Shown here piece by piece: positions 1 to 8,077 of a DNA stretch of 64,000 nt. Location: positions 1 to 64,000 of the forward strand of contig CANJZE010000008.1 of assembly GCA_947479455.1 (NCBI GenBank), given 5' to 3'. The DNA is from Bacteroidota bacterium (GTDB taxonomy: Bacteria; Bacteroidota; Bacteroidia; Chitinophagales; LD1). Under the pieces are notes generated by a model. That model saw nothing but the letters and a program-made list of their open reading frames with translations. It had not been told where the DNA came from and searched no databases. The position numbers and the translations under genes were made by a program. Within the stretch, counting starts at the first letter, position 1, and each line of letters begins with the position of its first letter.

Positions 1-305
1 AACGCGCTACTAAAAGCAGCGCGCTTGGACTATTCCAGTCGGTTGAGTTATCCCTTCTTGAGTTGCTTCCCAGCAGAGCTCAAGTCCGTTTCACTCAACG
101 CAACAAAATTATATTTTTAAACCTGACACAGTTTATTGAACACTCCCAACAACAAACCGCTACATCTTCTTTTTCAAACGCCAATCCAAGTAGAGAAAAC
201 GCACACCCCTTTACTCAAGACTACATGCCGCCTTAATTTTTGGGGTTCAAACGCTAAGCAGCCATTTGCACTTTCCGAAACTTCTCTATATTCACCCACA
301 ACTAA

Positions 306-313
306 TAGTTTTG
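306..313 (+). promoter_or_regulatory. Candidate -7 element of the his promoter
   Basis: TAGTTTTG matches the Bacteroidota -7 consensus TAnnTTTG. No good -33 TTTG lies at the usual distance, so support is partial. Use of this box would start transcription near 318 and give a leader of roughly 120 bases that contains the hairpin at 395-421. Confidence 0.35.
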
Positions 314-394
314 TATAACAAAACAAAACATTGTCATCTACCAATCGCCTAGCGAGGAAAGTGATGTTTTTGTGTTATGCAAAAAAATAAACGG

Positions 395-425
395 AAGCCC
401 GCTGTGAACAACATCGGGCTTTTTT
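395..425 (+). terminator. Terminator-like hairpin directly upstream of hisG (possible attenuator)
   Basis: Arms AAGCCCG (395-401) and CGGGCTT (415-421) are followed by a T run to 425, with TGT/ACA pairing extending the stem inward. It ends 11 bases before the hisG ATG, leaving no room for a separate his promoter after it. GATGTT at 363-368 is complementary to AACATC at 410-415 in the 3' half of the hairpin, so a competing structure is possible. It may instead terminate an upstream transcript. Confidence 0.6.
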
Positions 426-436
426 AATTCTAAAAT

Positions 437-1300
437 ATGACAGAGAAAAAATTGCGGATAGCAATCCAGAAATCGGGTCGGCTGAACGATGACTCGCTCA
501 AACTGATTAAGGACTGCGGCATTGCCATTGATAATGGCGATGACCAACTAAAAGTAACCGCGCGCAACTTCCCGCTCGAAATCTTCTTTCTGCGCAACAA
601 TGACATTCCCGAATATATTGAAGATGGCGTGGCAGACATCGCCATTATTGGTGAAAACCTGCTCATCGAAAAGCCACATGAGGTGGAAGTGATTCAGAAA
701 CTCGGTTTCAGTAAATGTAAAGTTTCGTTGGCTATCCCGAAAAACGAAAACTATAACGGACTGAAATATTTTAATGAAAGAAAACTTGCAACGTCTTATC
801 CGAATACCCTTCGGCAGTTTTTGAAAAAAAATAAACTCAATGCCGAGATTCATGAAATCAGTGGCTCGGTGGAGATTGCACCCAACATTGGCTTGGCGGA
901 CGGCATCTGCGATATTGTAAGTACCGGCTCCACCCTTTTTAAGAATGGATTGAAAGAAGTAGAAATTCTTTTTCAATCCGAGGCTGTGCTCATTACTGGA
1001 AAAAATTTAAACAAAGATGCAAAAGCGCTTTTCGAAAAATTTCTGTTTCGCATCCATGCAGTTCTATCGGCACGCAACAACAAATACATTCTGCTCAACG
1101 CACCAAACAACAAACTGAAACAGATTATCGCTCTCCTGCCCGGAATGAAAAGTCCTACCATTCTTCCGCTCGCAGAAGAAGGTTGGAGTTCTCTGCATTC
1201 GGTTATCAGTGAGAATGAATTTTGGGAAAAAATTGATGGATTGAAAAAGTTAGGTGCACAGGGAATCCTCGTTGTGCCCATCGAAAAAATGGTATTGTAA
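437..1300 (+). CDS. hisG: ATP phosphoribosyltransferase (HisG, long form)
   Basis: First step of histidine synthesis: joins ATP and PRPP to give phosphoribosyl-ATP in the cytoplasm, and is the usual feedback-inhibited step. The 287-residue length fits the long HisG class, which carries its own C-terminal ACT-like regulatory domain and needs no HisZ; no hisZ is present in the operon. The N-terminus (LRIAIQKSGRL) and the segment around DIVSTGSTL, which matches the PRPP-binding region, are typical. The ATG follows an A/T-rich leader with no clear Shine-Dalgarno, as is usual in this phylum. The stop overlaps the hisD start by one base (TAATG). Confidence 0.97.
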   Translation: MTEKKLRIAIQKSGRLNDDSLKLIKDCGIAIDNGDDQLKVTARNFPLEIFFLRNNDIPEYIEDGVADIAIIGENLLIEKPHEVEVIQKLGFSKCKVSLAIPKNENYNGLKYFNERKLATSYPNTLRQFLKKNKLNAEIHEISGSVEIAPNIGLADGICDIVSTGSTLFKNGLKEVEILFQSEAVLITGKNLNKDAKALFEKFLFRIHAVLSARNNKYILLNAPNNKLKQIIALLPGMKSPTILPLAEEGWSSLHSVISENEFWEKIDGLKKLGAQGILVVPIEKMVL

Positions 1301-2589
1301 TGCAAGTAATCAAATATCCAAAGCAGAAGGATTTAGAAAAACTACTGAAACGGCCTTCAGCCGATTTTTCTGTTATCGAGAAATCGGTGCAGGATATTCT
1401 GAATGAGGTGAAGAAGAACGGTGATGCTGCATTAAGAAAATATACGTTGAAATTTGACAAAGCGATTTTGAAAGAGTTGCGTGTATCACAAAAGGAAATT
1501 AAAGAAGCCGTAAAATCAGTTGACAAAAAACTAGAGCAGGCAATTGAAGTTGCATATAACAACATCAAAAAATTTCATCGAGCACAAGAGCTTAAAGAAA
1601 AGAAAATTGAAACCACGAAGGGCGTAGTTTGCTGGCGTGAAAGCAGAGCGATTGAAAATGTCGGCATTTACATTCCGGGAGGAAGTGCTCCTTTGTTTTC
1701 AACTGTTTTAATGCTCGCTACTCCCGCTAAGATTGCAGAATGCTCACGAATTGTTTTGTGCACTCCACCGAATAAAGAAGGGAAGATTCATCCCGCTATT
1801 TTATTTGCAGCACAGCTTTGCGGAGTGAATGAAATCTACAAAACAGGAGGAGCGCAGGCAATTGCAGCTATGGCTTTCGGAACGAAAACTATCATGAAGG
1901 TGGATAAGATTTTTGGGCCGGGCAATCAATATGTAACTGTTGCAAAACAATTGGTGCAAAAAGATGGAGTGGCTATTGATATGCCAGCAGGGCCATCGGA
2001 AGTTTTAGTAGTTGGTGATGAAAGTTGCGAACCAACATTCGTTGCGGCCGATTTACTTTCACAAGCAGAGCATGGAGCTGACTCACAGGTAATTTTTGTT
2101 ACGCTAAAAGAAAGTTTGATTGTAAAAGTGCAAACAGAAGTTGCCCGTCAGTTAAAAGATTTGCCACGAAAAGAAATTGCTGCAAAGGCATTGCAACATT
2201 CAAAAATAATTTTGGTGAAAGACAAAAGCGAAGCTGTTGAAATTATCAATCAATACGCTCCTGAACATTTGATCTTAGCGGTGAAGGATGAAAATTATTT
2301 TCTAAAAAATGTAATGAATACCGGTTCGGTTTTCATTGGCAATTACACTCCCGAAAGTGCGGGCGATTATGCCAGCGGAACCAACCACACTTTACCAACG
2401 AATGGTTATGCGAGGGTTTACGGAGCTGTATCGCTGGATTCGTTCGTAAAGAAAATTACCTACCAGAAAATTTCTACGAAAGGAATTAATAACATTGGAA
2501 GTGTAATAGAGGCAATGGCGGAAGCAGAAAATTTATTGGCTCATAGAAATGCCGTGAACATTCGATTAAAGAAATTAAAGAGCAAGTAA
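1300..2589 (+). CDS. hisD: Histidinol dehydrogenase
   Basis: Catalyses the last two oxidations, L-histidinol to histidinal to histidine, using NAD+ and a zinc ion. The 429-residue length is normal for the family. Recognisable segments include the glycine-rich YIPGGSAPLFSTVLM region, KIFGPGNQYVTVAKQ, the DMPAGPSEVLVV segment and QAEHGADSQ with a zinc-ligand His, and, near the C-terminus, SAGDYASGTNHTLPT. Start and stop each overlap neighbouring genes by one base, which suggests translational coupling through the operon. Confidence 0.97.
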   Translation: MQVIKYPKQKDLEKLLKRPSADFSVIEKSVQDILNEVKKNGDAALRKYTLKFDKAILKELRVSQKEIKEAVKSVDKKLEQAIEVAYNNIKKFHRAQELKEKKIETTKGVVCWRESRAIENVGIYIPGGSAPLFSTVLMLATPAKIAECSRIVLCTPPNKEGKIHPAILFAAQLCGVNEIYKTGGAQAIAAMAFGTKTIMKVDKIFGPGNQYVTVAKQLVQKDGVAIDMPAGPSEVLVVGDESCEPTFVAADLLSQAEHGADSQVIFVTLKESLIVKVQTEVARQLKDLPRKEIAAKALQHSKIILVKDKSEAVEIINQYAPEHLILAVKDENYFLKNVMNTGSVFIGNYTPESAGDYASGTNHTLPTNGYARVYGAVSLDSFVKKITYQKISTKGINNIGSVIEAMAEAENLLAHRNAVNIRLKKLKSK

Positions 2590-3665
2590 TGTTTGATGTA
2601 GAAAAAATTATTCGTCAAAATATTCTGAATCTAAAACCGTACTCATCGGCACGCGATGAATTTAAAGGAGAGGCTTCTGTTTTTTTAGATGCCAATGAGA
2701 ATAGTTTTGGTTCGCCTGTTTCCCTCCCTTTAGGGGAGGGGCTTAACCGCTATCCCGATCCATTTCAGTTGGAGCTCAAAAGAAAAATCAGCAGTATCAA
2801 AGGTGTTCCTGTTCAAAACACTTTTCTCGGCAACGGCAGCGATGAGGCAATTGATTTGCTCTTTCGAATTTTTTGCGAACCGAAAGTTAATAAAGTAATT
2901 ATCTGTCCGCCTACTTATGGCATGTATGAAGTGAGCGCGAACATAAATGATGTCGGGGTTATCAAAATAAATCTTCTTCCAAATTTTGAATTGGATGTTG
3001 AAAGGGTACTTGAAGTCTCTCCTATCGGGGGAGATTTAGAGGGGGCTAAGTTGCTTTTCATTTGTTCCCCCAACAATCCAACGGCTAACTCCTTCCATGC
3101 AGATGATGTGGAGTTGCTGATTCAAAAGTTTCCGGGCATTGTAGTGATTGACGAGGCTTACATTAATTTCTCGAAACAAAAATCTGCTATACGTTTTCTT
3201 ACGGAATACGAAAACATGGTGGTGCTCCAAACTTTTTCCAAAGCATGGGGATTAGCGGCATTGCGATTAGGTATGGCCTTCGCTTCGCAAAGCATTATTG
3301 ATTACATGAATAAGGTGAAGCCACCGTATAATATCAATCAGGCAACGCAGCAATTGGCGATGGAGGCACTGAATAATATTGAGTGGGTGAATGAACACAT
3401 CCGCGAAACTATTACGGAGAGAGCGAACCTGGAAGAGAAATTAAAACAGAATCCTTTTGTAGAGAAAATTTATCCTTCAGATGCAAATTTCATTTTGGTA
3501 AAAGTGAAAGATGCCCAGGCTACTTATAACTATCTTGTATCGCTCGGTATTATTGTGCGCGACAGAAGTAAAGTATCCTTGTGCGAAGGATGTTTAAGAA
3601 TAACCGTAGGAACAGAATCTGAAAATCGCGCTTTATTAAACGCGCTAAAAAAATTTCAAGCATGA
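2589..3665 (+). CDS. hisC: Histidinol-phosphate aminotransferase, carrying two repeat-encoded inserts
   Basis: PLP-dependent fold-type I aminotransferase converting imidazole-acetol phosphate and glutamate to histidinol phosphate. Visible marks are LDANEN (33-38), GNGSDE (81-86), SPNNPTAN (160-167), DEAYINF (188-194) and the PLP lysine K218 in TFSKAWG; the C-terminal arginine region reads LRITVGT. Oddly, residues about 45-51 (SLPLGEG) and about 143-152 ([10 protein letters not shown]) are encoded by G/C-rich palindromic repeats, listed separately, and replace or lengthen loops that are short in usual HisC. Catalytic motifs are untouched, so the enzyme is probably active. Overlaps hisB by four bases (ATGA). 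Confidence 0.95.
   Translation: MFDVEKIIRQNILNLKPYSSARDEFKGEASVFLDANENSFGSPVSLPLGEGLNRYPDPFQLELKRKISSIKGVPVQNTFLGNGSDEAIDLLFRIFCEPKVNKVIICPPTYGMYEVSANINDVGVIKINLLPNFELDVERVLEVSPIGGDLEGAKLLFICSPNNPTANSFHADDVELLIQKFPGIVVIDEAYINFSKQKSAIRFLTEYENMVVLQTFSKAWGLAALRLGMAFASQSIIDYMNKVKPPYNINQATQQLAMEALNNIEWVNEHIRETITERANLEEKLKQNPFVEKIYPSDANFILVKVKDAQATYNYLVSLGIIVRDRSKVSLCEGCLRITVGTESENRALLNALKKFQA
2722..2740 (+). repeat. In-frame palindromic element in hisC (copy 1)
   Basis: CCCTCCC-TTTA-GGGGAGGG, a near-perfect palindrome that keeps the hisC reading frame and encodes SLPLGEG between the conserved DANEN and NRYPDP motifs. The same core appears in selD (16586-16604) and in related form at 14044-14132. 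Confidence 0.8.
3014..3046 (+). repeat. In-frame palindromic element in hisC (copy 2)
   Basis: CTCTCCTATCGGGGGAG followed by ATTTAGAGGGGGCT. It encodes a short loop rich in Gly and Pro before the conserved [11 protein letters not shown] strand. It is less perfect than copy 1 but shares the GGGGAG...AGGGGGC organisation. Confidence 0.65.
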
Positions 3666-4795
3666 AAAAAGTTTTATTCATTGACCGTGATGGCACTTTA
3701 ATTTTAGAAACCGATGATTTCAAGATTGAGAAATTTGAGAAGGTTGTTTTCTATCCGCAAGTATTTTACTGGTTGGGTAAAATTGTGCGCGAACTCGATT
3801 ACGAATTGGTGATGGTCACCAATCAAGATGGATTGGGAACGCCTGATTTTTCAGAAGAGGATTTTTGGCCGGTGCAGAATTTTATTGTCAAAACTTTTGA
3901 TGATGACGGCATTCATTTTTCTGATGTATGTATTGATAAATCTTTTCCGCATGAAAATTTACCAACCCGCAAACCAGGTACAGGAATGCTTACCAAATAT
4001 TTTTCTGCCGAATATGATTTGAAAAACTCCTTTGTAATTGGCGATAGAATTACCGATGTGCAGTTGGCTAAAAATCTTGGCGCTAAATGTTTTTACCTGA
4101 ATGATGGAAGAGGCCTTGGTGCTGCTGAAGTGAAAGATAGCCAGGAAGAACTGAAAAAACATATCGCTCTTGAAAGCCGCGAATGGGAGATGATTTATAA
4201 TTATCTCAAAGGAGGTCCACGAAATACAATTCATTCAAGAAACACAAAGGAGACACAAATAACTGTTGAATTAAATCTTGATGGAACAGGAAAATCTGAA
4301 ATTTCAACAGGATTGAATTTTCTGAATCACATGCTTGAGCAGATTGCTAAGCACGCAGGAATTGATTTGAAAGTTTCTGCCAAAGGAGATTTGCAGATTG
4401 ACGAGCACCACACGATTGAAGATACTGCCATCACTTTAGGCGAAGCCTTTGCGATTGCACTTGGAGATAAAAAAGGAATTGAGCGTTACGGATTTTGTTT
4501 GCCGATGGACGATGCGCTGGCACAGGTTGCTATTGACTTTGGCGGAAGAAACTGGATTGAGTGGGATGCGAAATTCAAGCGTGAGAAAGTTGGCGATGTT
4601 CCTACCGAAATGTTTTTTCATTTCTTCAAATCATTCAGCGATGCGGCAAAATGTAATTTGAATATTAAAGCCGAGGGCCAAAACGAGCATCATAAAATTG
4701 AGGCAATATTTAAGGCGTTTGCCAAGGCAATTAAGATGGCGGTGAAACGCGATTTATCGAATATGCAATTGCCATCAACAAAAGGAGTGTTGTAA
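3662..4795 (+). CDS. hisB: Bifunctional histidinol-phosphatase / imidazoleglycerol-phosphate dehydratase
   Basis: Fusion of two pathway enzymes. The N-terminal part (about 1-165) is a HAD-family phosphatase with the nucleophile motif DRDGTL at 8-13, VTNQDG as motif II and KPGTGM plus GDRITDV further on; it makes histidinol from histidinol phosphate. The C-terminal part (about 185-377) is the manganese-dependent dehydratase, with the paired metal-binding segments [10 protein letters not shown] and EHHKIEA, and [11 protein letters not shown]. The same fusion is known from enterobacteria and many Bacteroidota. It overlaps hisC by four bases and hisH by one. Confidence 0.96.
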   Translation: MKKVLFIDRDGTLILETDDFKIEKFEKVVFYPQVFYWLGKIVRELDYELVMVTNQDGLGTPDFSEEDFWPVQNFIVKTFDDDGIHFSDVCIDKSFPHENLPTRKPGTGMLTKYFSAEYDLKNSFVIGDRITDVQLAKNLGAKCFYLNDGRGLGAAEVKDSQEELKKHIALESREWEMIYNYLKGGPRNTIHSRNTKETQITVELNLDGTGKSEISTGLNFLNHMLEQIAKHAGIDLKVSAKGDLQIDEHHTIEDTAITLGEAFAIALGDKKGIERYGFCLPMDDALAQVAIDFGGRNWIEWDAKFKREKVGDVPTEMFFHFFKSFSDAAKCNLNIKAEGQNEHHKIEAIFKAFAKAIKMAVKRDLSNMQLPSTKGVL

Positions 4796-5355
4796 TGAAA
4801 CTCGTGATCATCAATTACGGTGCGGGCAATACACAGTCGTTGAAATATGCATTTCAGCGTTTGGGTGTGAATCCTTTGTTGACTGATGACAAAGAGGAAA
4901 TTCTTTCGGCCGATAAAATCATTTTTCCGGGAGTAGGCCACGCCAAAGCTGCGATGAATGTATTGAAAGAAAAAGGATTGGATGTTCTAATTCCGCAATT
5001 GAAACAACCGGTGCTTGGTATTTGTTTAGGAATGCAACTCCTGTGTAAATTCAGCGAAGAGGGCAACACCGAATGTTTAGGAATTTTTGATGAAACGGTG
5101 AAATTGTTTGAACCAAAGTTGAAAGTGCCGCACACCGGCTGGAACAAAACAAGTGGCAACGAAAGCTGGTATTATTTTGTGCACAGCTACTACGTTCCTA
5201 AGAATGAACTCACCACGCTTACCTGCAATTACATCACTGAATTTTCTGCAGCTATTCAGAAAAATAATTTTTACGCTGTTCAATTTCATCCGGAGAAAAG
5301 CGGTAAAACAGGAGCAGAGTTTTTGAAAAAATTTATTGAACAGGAATGCAAATAA
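4795..5355 (+). CDS. hisH: Imidazole glycerol phosphate synthase, glutaminase subunit HisH
   Basis: Class I glutamine amidotransferase that feeds ammonia to HisF. The nucleophile Cys lies in [10 protein letters not shown] and the His-Glu of the triad in QFHPEKSG near the C-terminus; the N-terminus IINYGAGN is typical. At 186 residues it is slightly short but complete. It overlaps hisA by ten bases. hisF lies two genes downstream, so both subunits of the synthase are made from the same transcript. Confidence 0.96.
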   Translation: MKLVIINYGAGNTQSLKYAFQRLGVNPLLTDDKEEILSADKIIFPGVGHAKAAMNVLKEKGLDVLIPQLKQPVLGICLGMQLLCKFSEEGNTECLGIFDETVKLFEPKLKVPHTGWNKTSGNESWYYFVHSYYVPKNELTTLTCNYITEFSAAIQKNNFYAVQFHPEKSGKTGAEFLKKFIEQECK

Positions 5356-6062
5356 TTCCCGCCATTGATATTATAGATGGAAAATGCGTTCGCCTTTCGC
5401 AGGGCGACTACGCGCAAAAAATTATCTATAACGAAAATCCGTTGGAAGTAGCCAAACAATTTGAAGCAGCCGGTTTAAAACAATTGCATTTGGTTGATTT
5501 AGATGGAGCAAAGGCAAGCCACATCGTAAACCAAAAAACTTTACAAGCCATCAGTTCGCAAACAAAACTGCAAATAGATTTTGGAGGAGGAATAAAAACC
5601 GATGAAGACATAAAAATTGCTTTTGATTCGGGCGCACAACAAATTACTGCAGGAAGCATTGCGGTGAAATCGCGCGAAACCGTTTTGCGATGGCTAGAAA
5701 AATACGGAGCAGAAAAAATAATTCTGGGTGCCGATGTAAAAGACGAGATGATTGCAGTGAGCGGCTGGCAGGAAAACAGCAGCATCAACCTATTCGGTTT
5801 TCTGAAAGATTATGTGGCTCACGGCATTCAGTATGTCATCTGCACCGACATTTCGAAGGATGGAATGTTGCAAGGTTCATCTATTGAACTTTATAAAAAG
5901 ATTTTGAAAGAATTTCCATCGCTTAAATTAATTGCAAGTGGAGGGGTGAGTGATTTGGCTGAACTGAAAGTTTTAAGTGAAGCAGGTTTACACGGAGCCA
6001 TCATTGGCAAAGCAATTTACGAGGGAAAAATTTCATTGAACCATTTATCAAAATTCAATTGA
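5346..6062 (+). CDS. hisA: ProFAR isomerase HisA
   Basis: A (beta/alpha)8 barrel isomerase opening the ribose ring of ProFAR to PRFAR. The start [22 protein letters not shown] contains the N-terminal catalytic Asp, and the second half-barrel has the catalytic Asp in [14 protein letters not shown]. Phosphate-binding glycines are seen in FGGGIKT and ASGGVSD. The 238 residues match the family. The start codon lies within the end of hisH; the stop directly abuts the hisF GTG. Confidence 0.96.
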   Translation: MQIIPAIDIIDGKCVRLSQGDYAQKIIYNENPLEVAKQFEAAGLKQLHLVDLDGAKASHIVNQKTLQAISSQTKLQIDFGGGIKTDEDIKIAFDSGAQQITAGSIAVKSRETVLRWLEKYGAEKIILGADVKDEMIAVSGWQENSSINLFGFLKDYVAHGIQYVICTDISKDGMLQGSSIELYKKILKEFPSLKLIASGGVSDLAELKVLSEAGLHGAIIGKAIYEGKISLNHLSKFN

Positions 6063-6818
6063 GTGTTAGCGAAACGAATCATACCGTGTCTTGATATTAA
6101 AGATGGTCGCACCGTAAAAGGTGTGAACTTCGAAAACCTGCGTGATGCCGGTGACCCGGTAGAACTCGCAAAGCTCTATGCAGAAGAAGGAGCGGATGAA
6201 CTGGTATTTTTGGATATTACTGCCACACATGAAAAGAGAAAAACGTTGGTCGCGTTGGTGGAGCGAATTGCCGCCAACATCAATATTCCGTTTACCGTTG
6301 GCGGAGGAATTTCTTCGGTGGAAGATGTGTATGTATTGCTGCAAAGCGGAGCAGATAAAATTTCTTTGAATTCGGCAGCAGTGCGAAATTCGAAATTGAT
6401 TTCGGACATAGCTGAAAAATTTGGAAGTCAGTGTTTAGTGTTGGCGATAGATGCGAAAGAAAAAGATGGGAAGTGGAATGTTTTTCTCAATGGAGGGAGG
6501 CTGGAAACGGAATTGGATTTATTCGAATGGGCAAAAGAAGGAGAACAAAGAGGAGCAGGAGAAATTCTTTTTACCTCTATGAACCATGACGGAACCAAAA
6601 ATGGTTTTGCGAATAATGCATTGAAGCAACTTTCAGAAACGGTAAACATTCCTGTCATTGCTTCAGGAGGCGCAGGAACAATGCAGCACTTTTACGATAC
6701 CTTCACCGAAGGGAAATCGGATGCGGCTTTAGCAGCCAGCATTTTTCACTTTAAAGAAATTGCCATCAGGGATTTGAAAAGCTATTTACATCAAAAAGGA
6801 ATTACAGTCAGACTATGA
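6063..6818 (+). CDS. hisF: Imidazole glycerol phosphate synthase, cyclase subunit HisF
   Basis: Barrel enzyme that uses ammonia from HisH to form IGP and AICAR. Conserved features are [15 protein letters not shown] with catalytic Asp, the FTVGGGIS phosphate site, [21 protein letters not shown] with the second catalytic Asp, and IASGGAG. The start is GTG, placed immediately after the hisA TGA; no ATG lies nearby in frame, and the conserved [10 protein letters not shown] begins right at this codon. Confidence 0.96.
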   Translation: MLAKRIIPCLDIKDGRTVKGVNFENLRDAGDPVELAKLYAEEGADELVFLDITATHEKRKTLVALVERIAANINIPFTVGGGISSVEDVYVLLQSGADKISLNSAAVRNSKLISDIAEKFGSQCLVLAIDAKEKDGKWNVFLNGGRLETELDLFEWAKEGEQRGAGEILFTSMNHDGTKNGFANNALKQLSETVNIPVIASGGAGTMQHFYDTFTEGKSDAALAASIFHFKEIAIRDLKSYLHQKGITVRL

Positions 6819-7420
6819 ACATAGATTTTGCAAAAGGAGACGGGCTTGTTCCTACCATCATTCAGGATGCAACAACCAATAAGGTTTTGATGCTGGGCTT
6901 TATGAACGAGGAAGCATTTCAAAAAACACAAACTGAAAAGCGCGTTACATTTTTCAGCCGCACAAAAAACCGCCTATGGACAAAGGGTGAAGAAAGCGGC
7001 AACTTTCTCAATGTGGTATCGATTCATCCCGATTGTGATAATGATACTCTGCTTATCAAAGTAAATCCTGTTGGCGCTGTTTGTCACACCGGAGCAGATA
7101 CCTGCTGGAGCGAGAAGAACACAAATACAAATCTGGATTTTCTGGTTGGGCTCGAGCAAGTCATTGAATCAAGAAAGAATTCTCCTTCCGATGATTCGTA
7201 TACTTCAAAGCTCTTTTCAAAAGGAATTAATAAGATTGCTCAAAAAGTAGGTGAAGAAGCCACGGAGTTAGTAATCGAGTCAAAAGACAATAACGATGAC
7301 CTATTCATTAACGAAGCCGCAGACCTACTTTTTCACTATCTAATATTGCTGCAAGCAAAAGGCTTCATGTTGCAGGATGTAATCGCCAAGCTTGAAGCCC
7401 GTAAAAAACAAAATCCCTAA
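6815..7420 (+). CDS. hisI: Bifunctional phosphoribosyl-AMP cyclohydrolase / phosphoribosyl-ATP pyrophosphatase
   Basis: HisIE fusion covering steps two and three of the pathway. The N-terminal cyclohydrolase (about 1-110) has metal-binding residues in [10 protein letters not shown] and [10 protein letters not shown], and the substrate segment [14 protein letters not shown]. The C-terminal pyrophosphatase (about 115-200) is a MazG-like helical domain with [12 protein letters not shown] and [11 protein letters not shown]. This completes a full set of histidine genes in one operon; an intrinsic terminator follows. Confidence 0.95.
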   Translation: MNIDFAKGDGLVPTIIQDATTNKVLMLGFMNEEAFQKTQTEKRVTFFSRTKNRLWTKGEESGNFLNVVSIHPDCDNDTLLIKVNPVGAVCHTGADTCWSEKNTNTNLDFLVGLEQVIESRKNSPSDDSYTSKLFSKGINKIAQKVGEEATELVIESKDNNDDLFINEAADLLFHYLILLQAKGFMLQDVIAKLEARKKQNP

Positions 7421-7444
7421 AGGGCACTAGCCGTTGTTTTTTTT

Positions 7445-7469
7445 GTTACCACTAGCGGTGGTAACTTTT
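7445..7469 (+). terminator. Terminator of the his operon
   Basis: GTTACCAC (7445-7452), loop TAGCG, GTGGTAAC (7458-7465), then TTTTA. A perfect 8-bp stem 25 bases after the hisI stop. Confidence 0.75.
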
Positions 7470-7595
7470 AGTAGCAAGTAGTAAAGGCAGCCACTACGTA
7501 ATAAAATGCGGAAACCAAAAACCCTCTCGATAGTACCGGTTGGGCATTTTTAATACCGAATAAATTATTTTTACCCCTTCATCGTCATACCTAAT

Positions 7596-7994
7596 ATGAA
7601 CTACTTCATCAAACTTTTTCTCAATGCCATTGCCGTGGTGCTTACCGCTTATATTTTACCGGGGGTGCACATCGAAAATTTTCTTTACGCACTTATTCTT
7701 GCTGCTTTGCTTTCGGTGCTCAACGTTTCGCTTAAACCGCTGCTGGTATTGCTCACCATTCCCGCCACTATTTTTTCGCTGGGTTTGTTTCTGTTGGTCA
7801 TCAATGCTTTAATAATTGAAGTAGCGGCATGGATTCTTGCACCCGATTTTGCGGTGGCAAGTTTTTGGCAGGCGCTTTTTTTCAGCATTCTGCTTTCTAT
7901 CATCAACGGCATTTTCGAACGCCTTACCATTAAGCACGAGCACCGCGAAGATAAAATGCAGGTGTTTGATAAAGACGGAAACCGCATAGTATAG
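7596..7994 (+). CDS. Phage holin family / DUF360-like four-helix membrane protein
   Basis: A 132-residue protein with about four hydrophobic segments (MNYFIKLFLNAIAVVLTAY, a second around residues 30-50, IFSLGLFLLVINALIIE, and FWQALFFSILLSIINGIF). The pattern, size and central SLKPLLVLLTIPATI segment match the small 'phage holin 4' membrane family that is widespread in bacterial chromosomes, where no role in lysis is established. It is probably an inner-membrane protein of unknown role. It stands alone between the his operon and a protease gene. Family assignment is fairly sure, function is not. Confidence 0.75.
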   Translation: MNYFIKLFLNAIAVVLTAYILPGVHIENFLYALILAALLSVLNVSLKPLLVLLTIPATIFSLGLFLLVINALIIEVAAWILAPDFAVASFWQALFFSILLSIINGIFERLTIKHEHREDKMQVFDKDGNRIV

Positions 7995-8077
7995 TGGCAG
8001 TTGGCAGCCGCAGTAAGCAGTTGGTCATCACTACATTTCTTCTACATTCGTCTACCTTTTATAAGAATGCGATACCT

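Larger units (their letters stand above)
1..436. other. his operon leader / upstream intergenic region
   Basis: No convincing gene is seen. Two plus-strand frames are open from the window edge: frame 1 to a stop at 118-120, and frame 3 to a stop near 234. Either could be the 3' end of a gene lying mostly outside, but composition and predicted peptides give no family. Mini-ORFs close to hisG (ATG at 364, 8 codons; ATG at 377, 16 codons) carry no run of His codons. The right end holds a TAnnTTTG box and a terminator-like hairpin, listed separately. Confidence 0.5.

Noticed and set aside
136-318. 60-codon ORF before the his operon
   Set aside because: No family, no ribosome-binding site, and it overlaps the candidate his promoter; another frame there is equally open.
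548-976. 142-codon minus-strand frame within hisG
   Set aside because: Shadow of hisG; no recognisable protein, and hisG is intact.
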